Assembly: GCA_934702165.1 (NCBI GenBank)
Contig: CAKUYG010000025.1
Span: 1 to 17,040, forward strand
DNA from: an uncultured Bacteroidales bacterium
Lineage (GTDB): Bacteria; Bacteroidota; Bacteroidia; Bacteroidales; UBA932
Length of the DNA stretch: 17,040 bases
Reading direction: 5' to 3'
In this document: one piece after another, positions 1 through 11,615 of the stretch
How the letters are laid out: each line of letters starts with the position of its first letter
How positions within the stretch are numbered: position 1 is the stretch's first letter
Made by a program: the position numbers and the translations under genes
The notes under the pieces: generated by a model
Told to the model about the DNA's origin: nothing
Databases searched by the model: none
Seen by the model: the letters and a program-made list of their open reading frames with translations, nothing else

Positions 1-1460
1 TTGTCGTCAATCTGTCTTAAGGCATCCTCGGCGGAGCCGTCGACCTTGAATTCGAAGACATAGATCCTGTCCTTGGTCCAGCATACGGCATCGGCCCGAC
101 CTGCGGCAGACTTTACCTCGGCCCGTGTGTAGTAGCCGAGCAGGGAGAAGATGAGGTATATGATGGTCTGAAAGTGCTTCTCGGTCTTGTTCTCAAGGTC
201 ATAAGGGATGCCGGCGAGGAAGGACTGGAGGAGCGTGAGGGCCTTGTCGATGTCGTGGCGGTACATGGCGACGAAGAACTGCGCGACGAAGCCGCTGCCG
301 GTCATCATCCTGCTGCGGTACTGTGCCAGAAGCCCCTGAGTGAATCCGATCTTGACTTCCCTGTTGGGGTAGCCCAAGGTGTAGAGATGCAGGTCGCGGT
401 CGTAGTCCTTGATGGTGAGATAGCCGGTCTGGTAAAGCATCGGGAGGACGTTGTCGCTGATTTCAGGGGACACGTCGAAGTCCGACTCCGGGATCATCGG
501 CATGCTGTCGAGAGTGGTTTCATCAATATCCGAGTTTCTCAGTCTCTCAAGGAGGAACGTCGGAGTGCCGGTGTCGAACCAGTAGCTGCCGAAGTCCTTG
601 GCATCAAGCGACTTGATCAGGCTGAACGGGTTGTAGATGTCTTCAGACCCGGCGCAGAAGTGGTAGCCGTCATAGTTGCGTTTGAGTTCTTCCAGAGTCT
701 CTTCGCAAGACTGGCCTAGGCTCTCGGACATTCTCCTGACGGATTCTTTCATCTGAGATTCCAGCTCGCTCTGGGATATGCCGCAGATGGCGGAGTATTC
801 GGGCATCATGGAGATGTTCTGCAGGTTGTTGAGTTCGCTGAAGATGCTGAGCTGCGCGAACTTGTTGATGCCGGTGATGAAGACGAATCTCAGGTAAGGG
901 TCGAGACTCTTGATGGGACTGTAGAAGTTCCTCATTATCTGTCTCATCGGGGCGAGTCTCTGCTGGTCGTTCATCACATCGAGAAGAGGTGCGTCGTACT
1001 CATCGATGATGACTACGGCCTTCTCGCCGGTCTGTTTGACAGCCCTTTGTACGAGCCCCTCGAATCTTTGATTGATTTGAGTTTCGGTCTCGACTTTTCC
1101 GTAAATTTCTTCGTATCGGCTGAGTTTCAGGTTCAGTTCGCTTGTCAGCTGCTCCTCGTCAAGGTGCTTCGCCGTGGACATGTCGAAGTGGAACACGGGG
1201 TGCTTTGGCCATTCTTTCTTCAGCTTCCCGGCCTCCAGACCCTCGAACAGCTCCTTGTCTCCGGCGAAATAGCTGTGGATGGTGGAGGAGAGCAGCGACT
1301 TTCCGAAGCGCCGCGGCCGGCTGAGGAACACATATTTATACGTATCAGCCAAATCATGTACGAATCCTGTCTTGTCGATGTAGAGATATCCTTCCTCGAC
1401 AATTTCCCTGAAAGTCTGCACCCCTATCGGGTACTTTATCCTTTTCTCCTCCATAGCCAT
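1..1460 (-). CDS. AAA-ATPase-like protein with PD-(D/E)XK nuclease domain (DUF1703 type), C-terminus cut by window edge
   Basis: I translated this frame by hand. It is open from an ATG at 1458-1460 to the left edge, giving 486 residues; family members are usually a little over 500, so only a short C-terminal tail is missing. The N-terminal AAA_ATPase-like domain shows a P-loop variant SRPRRFGKS (47-55), a Walker B strand VVIIDEYD (149-156) and a sensor-like FITGINKF segment. The C-terminal PD-(D/E)XK_9 (DUF1703) domain shows GRADAV (454-459) and FEFK (469-472), which gives the D457, E470 and K472 expected of this nuclease fold. A second in-frame ATG at 1454 is possible. The family is widespread and multi-copy in Bacteroidales. 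Its role is not established; nuclease or defence activity is only inferred from the folds. It diverges from the DUF262 gene across 212 bp. Confidence 0.9.
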   Translation of the reverse strand, partial: MAMEEKRIKYPIGVQTFREIVEEGYLYIDKTGFVHDLADTYKYVFLSRPRRFGKSLLSSTIHSYFAGDKELFEGLEAGKLKKEWPKHPVFHFDMSTAKHLDEEQLTSELNLKLSRYEEIYGKVETETQINQRFEGLVQRAVKQTGEKAVVIIDEYDAPLLDVMNDQQRLAPMRQIMRNFYSPIKSLDPYLRFVFITGINKFAQLSIFSELNNLQNISMMPEYSAICGISQSELESQMKESVRRMSESLGQSCEETLEELKRNYDGYHFCAGSEDIYNPFSLIKSLDAKDFGSYWFDTGTPTFLLERLRNSDIDETTLDSMPMIPESDFDVSPEISDNVLPMLYQTGYLTIKDYDRDLHLYTLGYPNREVKIGFTQGLLAQYRSRMMTGSGFVAQFFVAMYRHDIDKALTLLQSFLAGIPYDLENKTEKHFQTIIYLIFSLLGYYTRAEVKSAAGRADAVCWTKDRIYVFEFKVDGSAEDALRQIDD

Positions 1461-1482
1461 AGTCAATTAATGTCCAACCCCC

Positions 1483-1490
1483 CAAAGATA
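1483..1490 (-). promoter_or_regulatory. Candidate -7 box of the AAA-ATPase gene
   Basis: On the minus strand this reads TATCTTTG, an exact match to the Bacteroidota -7 consensus TAnnTTTG, 22 nt before the ATG at 1460. No clear TTTG is found 19-20 nt further upstream, so the -33 element is weak or absent. Confidence 0.4.
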
Positions 1491-1626
1491 ACGAATATTC
1501 TGAAAACATGAGGTGATACCTTGCGTCGCTACAATCTAAAGCTGCCGTTATTTGGCATTGACGTGGATTATATTTGCGCTATTAAGAGTTTAGGGTAGCA
1601 AATAGCCTTAAATGACCAAGTATGAA

Positions 1627-1657
1627 CTTGACAGGGGGGGTAAATATGGTATTTTTG
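1627..1657 (+). promoter_or_regulatory. Bacteroidota-type promoter of the DUF262 gene
   Basis: CTTG at 1627-1630 stands 19 nt before TATTTTTG at 1650-1657, which fits the TTTG / TAnnTTTG arrangement of the Bacteroidota primary sigma factor. The box ends only 15 nt before the ATG at 1673, so the transcript leader would be about 8-10 nt. A run of seven G (1634-1640) lies in the spacer. Confidence 0.55.
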
Positions 1658-1672
1658 TCAAAATAAGATATT

Positions 1673-3346
1673 ATGGACGCATCAACTAGTGTAAACCAAA
1701 TGTTGTCGGGCAATAAGATTTTTGTGCCGACTTATCAAAGAGCTTATTCTTGGGAAGATAAGCAGACTAAACAATTTCTGGCGGATCTGCAGAATTATGT
1801 AGAGAGCCATTCTGCATCATGTTATTATTTCGGACATTTTCTGTTCGAGGAAAAAGACAAGTGCACTTTTGCCGTCATTGATGGGCAACAGCGTTTGACT
1901 ACTATCACTATTTTCATCTCTGCCATTTACAGCAGATTGGAAGAGTTTTGCGGAACTTTGTCGGAGGACGACAGATTTCTTTATGGAACGCTTGTTAAGG
2001 TGGGACAAACTTACAGGTTTTCAACCGTTGATTACGACAATCAGCTGTTCCGGGACTATGTTATCAATAAAGTAAAGACTGATCGCAATGGGCTGGATAC
2101 AGAATCGCAGAAGCGCATTGTTGCGGCTTACGACTACTTTGTGAGTCAATTGAAAGAGTATGACGAGGAAGCTTTACATTGTATGTTGGCTGCAGTCGTA
2201 AATGCCACTTGTACAACGCATACAGTGAAAGATGAGGCAGAGGCCATACAAATGTTCATATTCCAAAACAACCGTGGTAAGAAACCGTCCAACCTTGAAA
2301 TAATCAAAGCACAGTTTTTATACAACATCCATCTTTATTGCACCTCGGAGGACGAAAAGACCGAATTGGTAAATGAAGTGAAGAATCGCTTTGAGCATAT
2401 CTACAAATCGATATCAAAGATAGAAGGCAATATAGATGAGGATGATATACTCACATACACTTTGCGTGTGTACTTCAATAGCCTGGATGTAAGCAATGCC
2501 TTGCAAAAAGTGGATGATGAATTAGGCAAAGAAGATTCACGTATCGATTTCATACGCAATTTTACCAATTCGCTTTCTGTAAGTTTCGAAAAAATGGACG
2601 TTTTCTTCCACAACGAGCAGACGGACATCGCGGCACACACACTGTGGATCATCGGACAGCCAGCAGTCATTTTCCCATTTGTAATCAAGGCTTATAGCAA
2701 AGGTGTTTCGGATGACGATTTCAGATTGTTAGCCAAGGCTCTAACCTCCATATTCCTGCGCCATAGAGTGATTGGTACGCGCGCTGTTCTCACAGGGAGG
2801 CTAAATGATGTATTCAAGAATTTTGCAGGTGATGTTCACCCTGTAGCCGACCATATAGAATGGATGAAAACAACAACAGACGGCTGGTGGGATTATTGGA
2901 ACAATACAGAATTCAGACGTGTGCTTGAAGGCAATTTTGACGGAGGCCATGGCGTCGCCAAAATTATTCTATGGCTCTATGAGAATCACCTCATCGAGAA
3001 AGGCAAGTCTGGCTATGGTTTGAAACGTTATGATGCGGTGGAGGAATCCCAGTGTGAGCACATTGCTCCAAACACGGAAAATCAAGATGCCAATAGTGGC
3101 TATTGTCCATATGATGACGAATTCAGAGAGTCGTATCTAAATTGCCTCGGAAACTACTTGCTGCTTTCTGGCCATCATAATGAATCTATCGGGAATACGT
3201 CTTTCGAAGCCAAGCGAAGCACCTATACCCAGTTGCTCCAACAGCAGGAAGTCCGTAATATGACAGAACAAGATCATATTTGGGACAAGAAAAAAATAAA
3301 AGAAAGAAAAGATCGTATTGTTGAATTCATAATGAGGACATTCTGA
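1673..3346 (+). CDS. DUF262/DUF1524 protein, GmrSD-like restriction family
   Basis: 557 residues. The N-terminal DUF262 domain shows VPTYQRAYSW (18-27) and the hallmark VIDGQQRLTT (68-77), which in this family forms the nucleotide-hydrolysing site. The C-terminal DUF1524 part is an HNH-like nuclease region: EHIAP (462-466, with H463), LGNYLLLS (492-499), and conserved N503, N508, F511 and K514. This is the fused arrangement of GmrS- and GmrD-like domains known from type IV restriction enzymes acting on modified phage DNA, so anti-phage defence is the likely role; the target cannot be read from sequence. The start is fixed by an in-frame TAA at 1664-1666. Its base composition is visibly AT-richer than the genes to its right (sampled lines about 43% GC against about 60%), suggesting recent acquisition. 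No methylase or partner lies next to it. Confidence 0.88.
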   Translation: MDASTSVNQMLSGNKIFVPTYQRAYSWEDKQTKQFLADLQNYVESHSASCYYFGHFLFEEKDKCTFAVIDGQQRLTTITIFISAIYSRLEEFCGTLSEDDRFLYGTLVKVGQTYRFSTVDYDNQLFRDYVINKVKTDRNGLDTESQKRIVAAYDYFVSQLKEYDEEALHCMLAAVVNATCTTHTVKDEAEAIQMFIFQNNRGKKPSNLEIIKAQFLYNIHLYCTSEDEKTELVNEVKNRFEHIYKSISKIEGNIDEDDILTYTLRVYFNSLDVSNALQKVDDELGKEDSRIDFIRNFTNSLSVSFEKMDVFFHNEQTDIAAHTLWIIGQPAVIFPFVIKAYSKGVSDDDFRLLAKALTSIFLRHRVIGTRAVLTGRLNDVFKNFAGDVHPVADHIEWMKTTTDGWWDYWNNTEFRRVLEGNFDGGHGVAKIILWLYENHLIEKGKSGYGLKRYDAVEESQCEHIAPNTENQDANSGYCPYDDEFRESYLNCLGNYLLLSGHHNESIGNTSFEAKRSTYTQLLQQQEVRNMTEQDHIWDKKKIKERKDRIVEFIMRTF

Positions 3347-3398
3347 TCTGTTATTAAGAATCGGTGGCGGGTAAGCCTCTGATTCACAGCGTAAAAGC

Positions 3399-3434
3399 AA
3401 AAGTGCCTGTCGGGAAATCCTGATAGGCACTTTG
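3399..3434. terminator. Hairpin terminator between converging genes
   Basis: A 12-bp stem (3400-3411 with 3422-3433, one G-U pair) closes a 10-nt loop. It sits between the DUF262 stop (3346) and the esterase stop (3513). On the minus strand the stem is followed by TTTTGCTTTTAC, a good U-rich tail for the esterase transcript. On the plus strand the tail is only TTT. Confidence 0.65.
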
Positions 3435-3512
3435 CGTATAAAGCTGTTGTTCAGCGAGTTGCTTGCCACCGCTCAATCAAGGCCCGACTTTATGGCGACA
3501 CTTATCGCAACC

Positions 3513-5180
3513 CTATTTCAGCGTCTTGCGCAGCGGCAGCTTGCGCAGACTCCGGATGCCTTTGACGACGCTGCGGGCGTTGCGCTCCGCACCGATCTCG
3601 GAAGAGTGCGTGTGGTCGCCCTGGAAGTGCTTGTCCGCTTCTTCCTTGGACAGCTTGTCGAGGGCAGAGGCTGAGATTTCGTTGAGGTCTATGAACCATG
3701 CTCCGGTCTGCTCGGCGGCCTCGCGGCTCCACTCCTTGTAGTCCTTTTCGCGGATGATTCTGCCGTTCTCATCGCGCATGTTGCGCGGTGTGATGCTCAT
3801 GACGATAGGGATGGCTCCCTTCTCCTTGGCATCGAGGCAGAATTTACGGATATACCAGCCGAAACTGTAGATCCCCTCGTTGAGCCCTGTCGGCTCCATC
3901 TTCATCAACTCCTTCTCGTTGCCGTTGCCCTTAAGTTCTCCGCGGGCCTTGCCTGTGTTGATCGGGCCGCCGTCGTTGTGGCCGAACTGTATCAGCACAT
4001 AGTCTCCCGGCCGGAGTTCGTCATAGACCACGTTCCAGCGGCCCTCATCAAGGAATGTCCTCGCGCTGCGGCCGGCCTTGGCATGGTTGTCAACGGATAT
4101 CTTCTTGGGGTTGAAGTATTTGCTTATGACCTGGCCCCAACCTACTTTGCCGCTCGTCGATGTGTCGTCGATCTTTCCGGTGGAGTCTCCGATTATGAAA
4201 AGCACCGGCTTGCCTTCCTGCCTTACAGCGCTTTCGTAGTGCTTCTCCGGAAGAAGGTAAGAAGACAGGGCGATGTCCGGGCGTTTGCGGAGTTCCTGCG
4301 CGAAGGTCTCAGCGTTGATCACGGCGCCGAATGATGACGGGTGGATGTTGTCGCTGTAGTAGAGATAGTCCACTTTGGCGGAGTCGAAGACGTTGTTGTA
4401 TTTGTCGCAGATGGCTGCGTTGAAGTCGATGAACGGTACGCCTTTTTCCTCTGCGATGGCTTTTATGACTTCAGTCTTGTCTGTGCTCGGATGTATCTTG
4501 CCGTCCTCCCCGCGGCCCTTGCGGGATGTCAGTGAGAGAAGCAGCGGATTGGCGCCGCGTGCACGGATCTCATCGATATAGATGCGCAGGTACTCGCCGT
4601 AGGTGTAGATCCTCTCGCGGGTACCGTTGCCCGGGAGTATCACTTCAGTATACTCCTTGCCGCTTCCCGGGAGAATCCCTCGGAAGCGTCCGTCTGTCAT
4701 CTCGCGGCCTCCGGTCCTGTCGTTGTGGCCGAGCTGGATGATGGCCCAGTCTCCTGGCTTCATCGCGTGCAGGGCGGGGAAGAGCCAGTTTTTGTAGAAC
4801 GAGCGGGTGCTCTCACCTCCAAGGGCGTGGTTCTCCACCGTTATCTTGTCTGTGTCAAACCAGTTCTGGATGAAGTAGCCCCAGCCCCACTGTCCGTTGC
4901 TGCCGTTGCCGTCGACTTCTGTGCGCATGGTGGAGTCCCCGAGCAGGAAAAGCACCGGATTATTTCCTTTGCGGTGTGATCCTGGCACTGGACGTTCAGT
5001 GTAGTATTGGTTGAGACTGTCGAGTACGGGGCCGAATTCAGCACCAGTCGTCCTGGCAAGTTCGCGTGCCTGGGCGGGGATCTTGCGGAACTCGGCGTCA
5101 GGATCAAGAATGCCCGTCTGGGCATAGCAGGCAGCCCCGCTGAGGAGCAGAGCTGCACTGAGTATGTGTTTTATTTTCAT
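3513..5180 (-). CDS. Secreted tandem SGNH/GDSL esterase (rhamnogalacturonan acetylesterase-like)
   Basis: 555 residues with a signal peptide (MKIKHILSAALLLSGAACYA, then QTG). Two SGNH hydrolase domains follow one another. Domain 1 has LGDST with nucleophile S83, GGES at 121-124, GHND at 151-154 (N153) and DNIH at 277-280 (D277, H280). Domain 2 has IGDST with S333, GHND at 400-403 (N402) and DHTH at 522-525 (D522, H525). Both copies therefore keep the Ser, Gly, Asn and His-Asp blocks and look active. The closest family I recognise is the CE12-like rhamnogalacturonan/xylan acetylesterases, which remove acetyl groups from pectin backbones in the periplasm or outside the cell. The ATG lies 1 nt after the beta-galactosidase stop (TGA-A-ATG), so translation is probably coupled. 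The exact substrate is inferred. Confidence 0.87.
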   Translation of the reverse strand: MKIKHILSAALLLSGAACYAQTGILDPDAEFRKIPAQARELARTTGAEFGPVLDSLNQYYTERPVPGSHRKGNNPVLFLLGDSTMRTEVDGNGSNGQWGWGYFIQNWFDTDKITVENHALGGESTRSFYKNWLFPALHAMKPGDWAIIQLGHNDRTGGREMTDGRFRGILPGSGKEYTEVILPGNGTRERIYTYGEYLRIYIDEIRARGANPLLLSLTSRKGRGEDGKIHPSTDKTEVIKAIAEEKGVPFIDFNAAICDKYNNVFDSAKVDYLYYSDNIHPSSFGAVINAETFAQELRKRPDIALSSYLLPEKHYESAVRQEGKPVLFIIGDSTGKIDDTSTSGKVGWGQVISKYFNPKKISVDNHAKAGRSARTFLDEGRWNVVYDELRPGDYVLIQFGHNDGGPINTGKARGELKGNGNEKELMKMEPTGLNEGIYSFGWYIRKFCLDAKEKGAIPIVMSITPRNMRDENGRIIREKDYKEWSREAAEQTGAWFIDLNEISASALDKLSKEEADKHFQGDHTHSSEIGAERNARSVVKGIRSLRKLPLRKTLK

Positions 5181-5181
5181 T

Positions 5182-8388
<3,207 letters not shown>

Positions 8389-8405
8389 TCAGTTTTTGTT
8401 GATTG

Positions 8406-9161
8406 TTATCCTTTTATGCTTATGTTGAAGCCCTCGTCCAGCAGCGGCTGCACGAGCTGACGCATCCTCTCCTCACTGAATTTCTCAAGGCCCTCCTGCG
8501 GGGTGGGACGGGCTATGGTGTAGACCATGATTTCACGTGGGTGCAGTTCTCGCGCTATCTTCATCCAGCCATCGAGGACTTCCGGACTCGACGAGTCGAA
8601 GTCGTTGCTCTTCAGGAACATGGTCTGGAGGACAAAGTTCCCCTTGAACTGTCTGAGGGCTTCGGCCACGCGCAGCGGGTCATATCCCGGGGCCGGCCTG
8701 TTGATGCGGGCTGCGAGTTCAGCCGTGGGTGCGTCAATCTTCATTATGGGGTTGTCCACCTTGCGCAGCGCCTCGAAAATTGCCGGGATGTGAACCCTGG
8801 TGGCATTTGAGAGCACTGAGACGGCGGCTTCCGGATAGTAGCGGTCGCGCAGGGCGATGGTGTCGTCGATTATCTGAGGAAACTCCGGGTTGAGGGTGGG
8901 TTCTCCGTCTCCGGAGAATGTGATGGAGTCAATCCCGACGCCTTCGGCACTCAGCTTGCCGAGTTTCTCTTCCAGGGCTTCCCGGACATCGGCGGCGGAG
9001 GGCAGTTTCCTGTCTTCAAGGCCGTCACGGTTCCATCCGCACTCGCAGTAGATGCAGTCGAAGTTGCATATCTTGCCGTTCTGTGGCAGCAGGTTGATCC
9101 CCAGTGATGAGCCGAGGCGGCGGCTGTGGATCGGACCGAACACTGTTTCTTCCCTTAACAT
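8406..9161 (-). CDS. Radical SAM protein (COG0731-like Fe-S oxidoreductase)
   Basis: 251 residues. The CxxxCxxC motif that holds the catalytic [4Fe-4S] cluster is C32, C36, C39 (ICNFDCIYCECG). The SAM-binding strand SGDGEPTL is at 83-90, and the N-terminus FGPIHSRRLGSSLGIN is typical of a small radical SAM group annotated as Fe-S oxidoreductases, distantly related to the TYW1 tRNA-wybutosine enzymes. There is no C-terminal accessory cluster domain. The substrate is unknown. It starts 6 nt after the purF stop, so the two genes are almost certainly co-transcribed. The close coupling hints at a housekeeping role but does not prove a purine one. Confidence 0.85.
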   Translation of the reverse strand: MLREETVFGPIHSRRLGSSLGINLLPQNGKICNFDCIYCECGWNRDGLEDRKLPSAADVREALEEKLGKLSAEGVGIDSITFSGDGEPTLNPEFPQIIDDTIALRDRYYPEAAVSVLSNATRVHIPAIFEALRKVDNPIMKIDAPTAELAARINRPAPGYDPLRVAEALRQFKGNFVLQTMFLKSNDFDSSSPEVLDGWMKIARELHPREIMVYTIARPTPQEGLEKFSEERMRQLVQPLLDEGFNISIKG

Positions 9162-9167
9162 GGCAGT

Positions 9168-10580
9168 CTAGAATTTTCCGTCTTTATTGGCCTCCTCTAT
9201 GCTCTGGTAGAGGTAGGTAGGGTAGTTGCCGTTGAAGCATGCCAGGCACAGTTCGCTGCGGTGCCCGGCCTCGTACAGGGCGGCTTCGGAGAGGAATGCC
9301 ACAGAGTCCGCGCAGAGCAGTTCCTTCACTTCCTCGATGCTTTTGTGGGCGCAGAGCAGCTCCTCGTATGTGGAGATGTCCACCCCATAGAAGCACGGGC
9401 GCTTGATCTGCGGGCTTGCGATGCGCAGGTGCACTTCTTTGGCCCCGGCTTCCTTGAGCATCTTCACTATACGTCTTGATGTGGTTCCCCGCACAAGTGA
9501 GTCGTCGATGAGCACGACCCTCTTGCCCTGCACTATGGTCTTGACGGCGGACATCTTCATCTTTACGCCTTTCTCCCTGAGTTCCTGTGACGGCTGGATG
9601 AAGGTGCGGCCGATGTATTTGTTCTTGATGAGCCCCATCTCGTAAGGCAGGCCGGCGGCCTCCGCGTAGCCCATGGCGGCGCTCAGGCTTGAATCCGGCA
9701 CCCCGACCACTATGTCCGCGTCGGCAGGAGCCTCGCGGAACAGTAGCTTTCCGCTCAATTTTCTGAAATTGTGTACGTTGCATCCTTCTATGTCGCTGTC
9801 GGGACGGGAGAAGTAGATATACTCCATGGCGCACATGTAGTGGTGGTAGAAGTCGGAGTAACGGTTGGAGCGGAGACCGTTGTGGTCGATGGTCACAATC
9901 TCGCCCGGTTCGATGTCCCTTATATATTCAGCTCCGATCACATCGAAGGCGCAGGTCTCGCTGCTGACCACATATCCGTCGCCGAGCCTGGCCAGTGACA
10001 GCGGCCGGAGCCCGTGCTTGTCGCGGCAGACGTAGATACGGTTCTCCGTCATTATCAGGAATGCGAACGCCCCTTCTATCATGTTGAGCGCTTCGCGTAT
10101 CGCGAAGATCCTCGGGCGCTTGCGCTCCCTTGTGTCTTTGCGGATGAGGTGGGCCAGTATCTCGCTGTCGGACGAAGACTGGAAGAGGCTCCCGTGATCT
10201 TCAAGGTAGCGGCGCAGCTGGGCCGAATTCACTATGTTGCCGTTGTGGGCGAGGGCGAAGTCTCCGGTGTTGTGGTGGAAAAGAAAAGGCTGCACGTTCT
10301 CGATGCAGCTGCCTCCTGTGGTGGAGTATCTGACGTGGCCTATGGCCATGGACCCCGGGAGCGAGGCTATCTTGTCGCCGTTGAAGACTTCCGTCACGAG
10401 TCCTTCTCCCTTGACTCTCTTGAGGATTCCGTCATCGTTGCGGGCCACTATGCCGCAACCTTCCTGTCCGCGGTGCTGGAGGGCGTGGAGCCCATAATAG
10501 ACCAAGTTGGCGGCATCCGGGACACCGTAGATGCCGAATACTCCACATTCTTCGTGGAGCTCTCTGTCCGGGTAATTCAT
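9168..10580 (-). CDS. purF: Amidophosphoribosyltransferase (Fe-S type PurF)
   Basis: 470 residues. It catalyses the first committed step of purine synthesis, from PRPP and glutamine to phosphoribosylamine. I chose the ATG at 10580 over one 45 nt upstream because it gives an 11-residue propeptide ([11 protein letters not shown]) before the catalytic C12 of ECGVFGIYG, the same length as in Bacillus subtilis PurF, where the leader is cut off to free the N-terminal Cys. The glutaminase domain covers about 12-240 and the phosphoribosyltransferase domain the rest, with the PRPP loop [14 protein letters not shown] at 355-368. C250, C396, C445 and C448 (CLAC) match the four ligands of the structural [4Fe-4S] cluster, placing it in the oxygen-sensitive Fe-S class. 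It diverges from purC and leads the minus-strand series with the radical SAM gene. Confidence 0.96.
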   Translation of the reverse strand: MNYPDRELHEECGVFGIYGVPDAANLVYYGLHALQHRGQEGCGIVARNDDGILKRVKGEGLVTEVFNGDKIASLPGSMAIGHVRYSTTGGSCIENVQPFLFHHNTGDFALAHNGNIVNSAQLRRYLEDHGSLFQSSSDSEILAHLIRKDTRERKRPRIFAIREALNMIEGAFAFLIMTENRIYVCRDKHGLRPLSLARLGDGYVVSSETCAFDVIGAEYIRDIEPGEIVTIDHNGLRSNRYSDFYHHYMCAMEYIYFSRPDSDIEGCNVHNFRKLSGKLLFREAPADADIVVGVPDSSLSAAMGYAEAAGLPYEMGLIKNKYIGRTFIQPSQELREKGVKMKMSAVKTIVQGKRVVLIDDSLVRGTTSRRIVKMLKEAGAKEVHLRIASPQIKRPCFYGVDISTYEELLCAHKSIEEVKELLCADSVAFLSEAALYEAGHRSELCLACFNGNYPTYLYQSIEEANKDGKF

Positions 10581-10585
10581 GAAGA

Positions 10586-10593
10586 CAAATGTA
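10586..10593 (-). promoter_or_regulatory. Candidate -7 box of purF
   Basis: Minus strand TACATTTG matches TAnnTTTG exactly. It ends only 5 nt before the purF ATG, so the transcript would be leaderless or nearly so, and the -33 region (CTCA, with a run of T beyond it) is poor. It may be a chance match. Confidence 0.3.
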
Positions 10594-10603
10594 ACAAGAT
10601 TTT

Positions 10604-10634
10604 TTCGGATACTGAGAAAAAACATCTAACTTCG
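10604..10634 (+). promoter_or_regulatory. Candidate promoter of purC-purB
   Basis: TTCG at 10604-10607 and TAACTTCG at 10627-10634 are each one base away from TTTG and TAnnTTTG, with the expected 19-nt spacing. The leader would be about 20 nt. Confidence 0.4.
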
Positions 10635-10661
10635 TGCGATAATGTTTTCTCAAGTTTCAAA

Positions 10662-11615
10662 ATGAAAGCAATAGTTACCACTGACTTCAATTTTCCGGGC
10701 CAGACAGCCAAGTATCAAGGCAAGGTCCGCGATGTGTACAGCATCGGAAAAGATTATCTCGTTATGGTCGCTACCGACCGCATTTCCGCCTTCGATGTGG
10801 TGCTTCCGGAGGGCATTCCGTACAAGGGGCAGGTGCTCAACCAGATAGCATCCAGGTTCCTGGACGCCACATCCGACATCATCCCGAACTGGAAGCTTTC
10901 CGAGGTGGATCCTATGGCGACAGCCGGTCTGAGGTGCGAGCCGTTCAAGGTTGAGATGGTGATCCGGGGCTACCTTACCGGGCACGCCTGGCGCGAGTAC
11001 AAGGCGGGCCGCCGGACCCTCTGCGGGGCCGTTCTTCCTGAGGGCATGGTTGAGAACCAGAAATTTCCGGAGCCGATCATCACACCGACCACCAAGGCTT
11101 CCGAAGGCCATGACGAGGACATCAGCCCCGAGCAGATAATCGCGCAGAACATCGTCAGCGCCGAGGACTGGGCTGAGCTTGAGAAGTACACCCGTGCCCT
11201 CTATCAGCGCGGATGCGAGATAGCTGCCGGCAAGGGACTTATCCTTGTGGACACCAAGTACGAGTTCGGCAAGCGTGACGGGAAAATCATCCTCATGGAT
11301 GAGATCCACACTCCTGATTCTTCCAGGTATTTCTATTCTGAAGGGTATGAGGAGCGCCTTGCCAGGGGCGAGAAGCAGCGTCAGCTTTCCAAGGAGTTTG
11401 TGCGCGAGTGGCTCATGTCCGAGGGCTTCAGCGGTCAGGCCGGTCAGAAAGTTCCGGAGATGACCCCCGAGGTGGTGAAGGGCATCACGGCAAGATATGT
11501 GGAGCTATATGAGCACCTTACCGGAGAGAAGTTCGTCCCGGCCGAGTCCGGAGATGTCCTCTCCCGCATCGAATCAAATGTTGACGCGTTCCTTTCCAAA
11601 AACAAGGCTATATGA
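10662..11615 (+). CDS. purC: Phosphoribosylaminoimidazole-succinocarboxamide synthase
   Basis: 317 residues from the ATG at 10662. The frame is open far upstream, but that part overlaps purF and does not resemble the family. The enzyme joins aspartate to CAIR using ATP, giving SAICAR. Seen: GKVRDVY (20-26, nucleotide-binding strand), [12 protein letters not shown] (99-110), the second family signature VDTKYEFG (196-203) and [11 protein letters not shown] (212-222). The length matches the longer, about 300-residue form found in Bacteroidota and fungi rather than the roughly 240-residue Escherichia coli form. Its TGA overlaps the purB ATG by 4 nt (ATGA), so the two are translationally coupled, and both act in consecutive steps. 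Confidence 0.96.
   Translation: MKAIVTTDFNFPGQTAKYQGKVRDVYSIGKDYLVMVATDRISAFDVVLPEGIPYKGQVLNQIASRFLDATSDIIPNWKLSEVDPMATAGLRCEPFKVEMVIRGYLTGHAWREYKAGRRTLCGAVLPEGMVENQKFPEPIITPTTKASEGHDEDISPEQIIAQNIVSAEDWAELEKYTRALYQRGCEIAAGKGLILVDTKYEFGKRDGKIILMDEIHTPDSSRYFYSEGYEERLARGEKQRQLSKEFVREWLMSEGFSGQAGQKVPEMTPEVVKGITARYVELYEHLTGEKFVPAESGDVLSRIESNVDAFLSKNKAI

Noticed and set aside
174..719. 181-codon plus-strand frame opposite the AAA-ATPase gene
   Set aside because: The minus strand carries Walker and nuclease motifs across the whole stretch; this frame has none.
1551..1576. TTTG and TATATTTG as a second promoter for the DUF262 gene
   Set aside because: The -7 box matches, but the spacing is only 14 nt and the pair at 1627-1657 fits much better.
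10581..10625. Fifteen-residue N-terminal extension of purF from an upstream ATG
   Set aside because: The shorter start leaves the 11-residue propeptide before the catalytic Cys seen in Fe-S type PurF; the extension would also cover the promoter-like region.
10014..10661. Long upstream extension of the purC frame
   Set aside because: It runs antisense through purF, has no family similarity, and the ATG at 10662 gives a normal-length SAICAR synthase.
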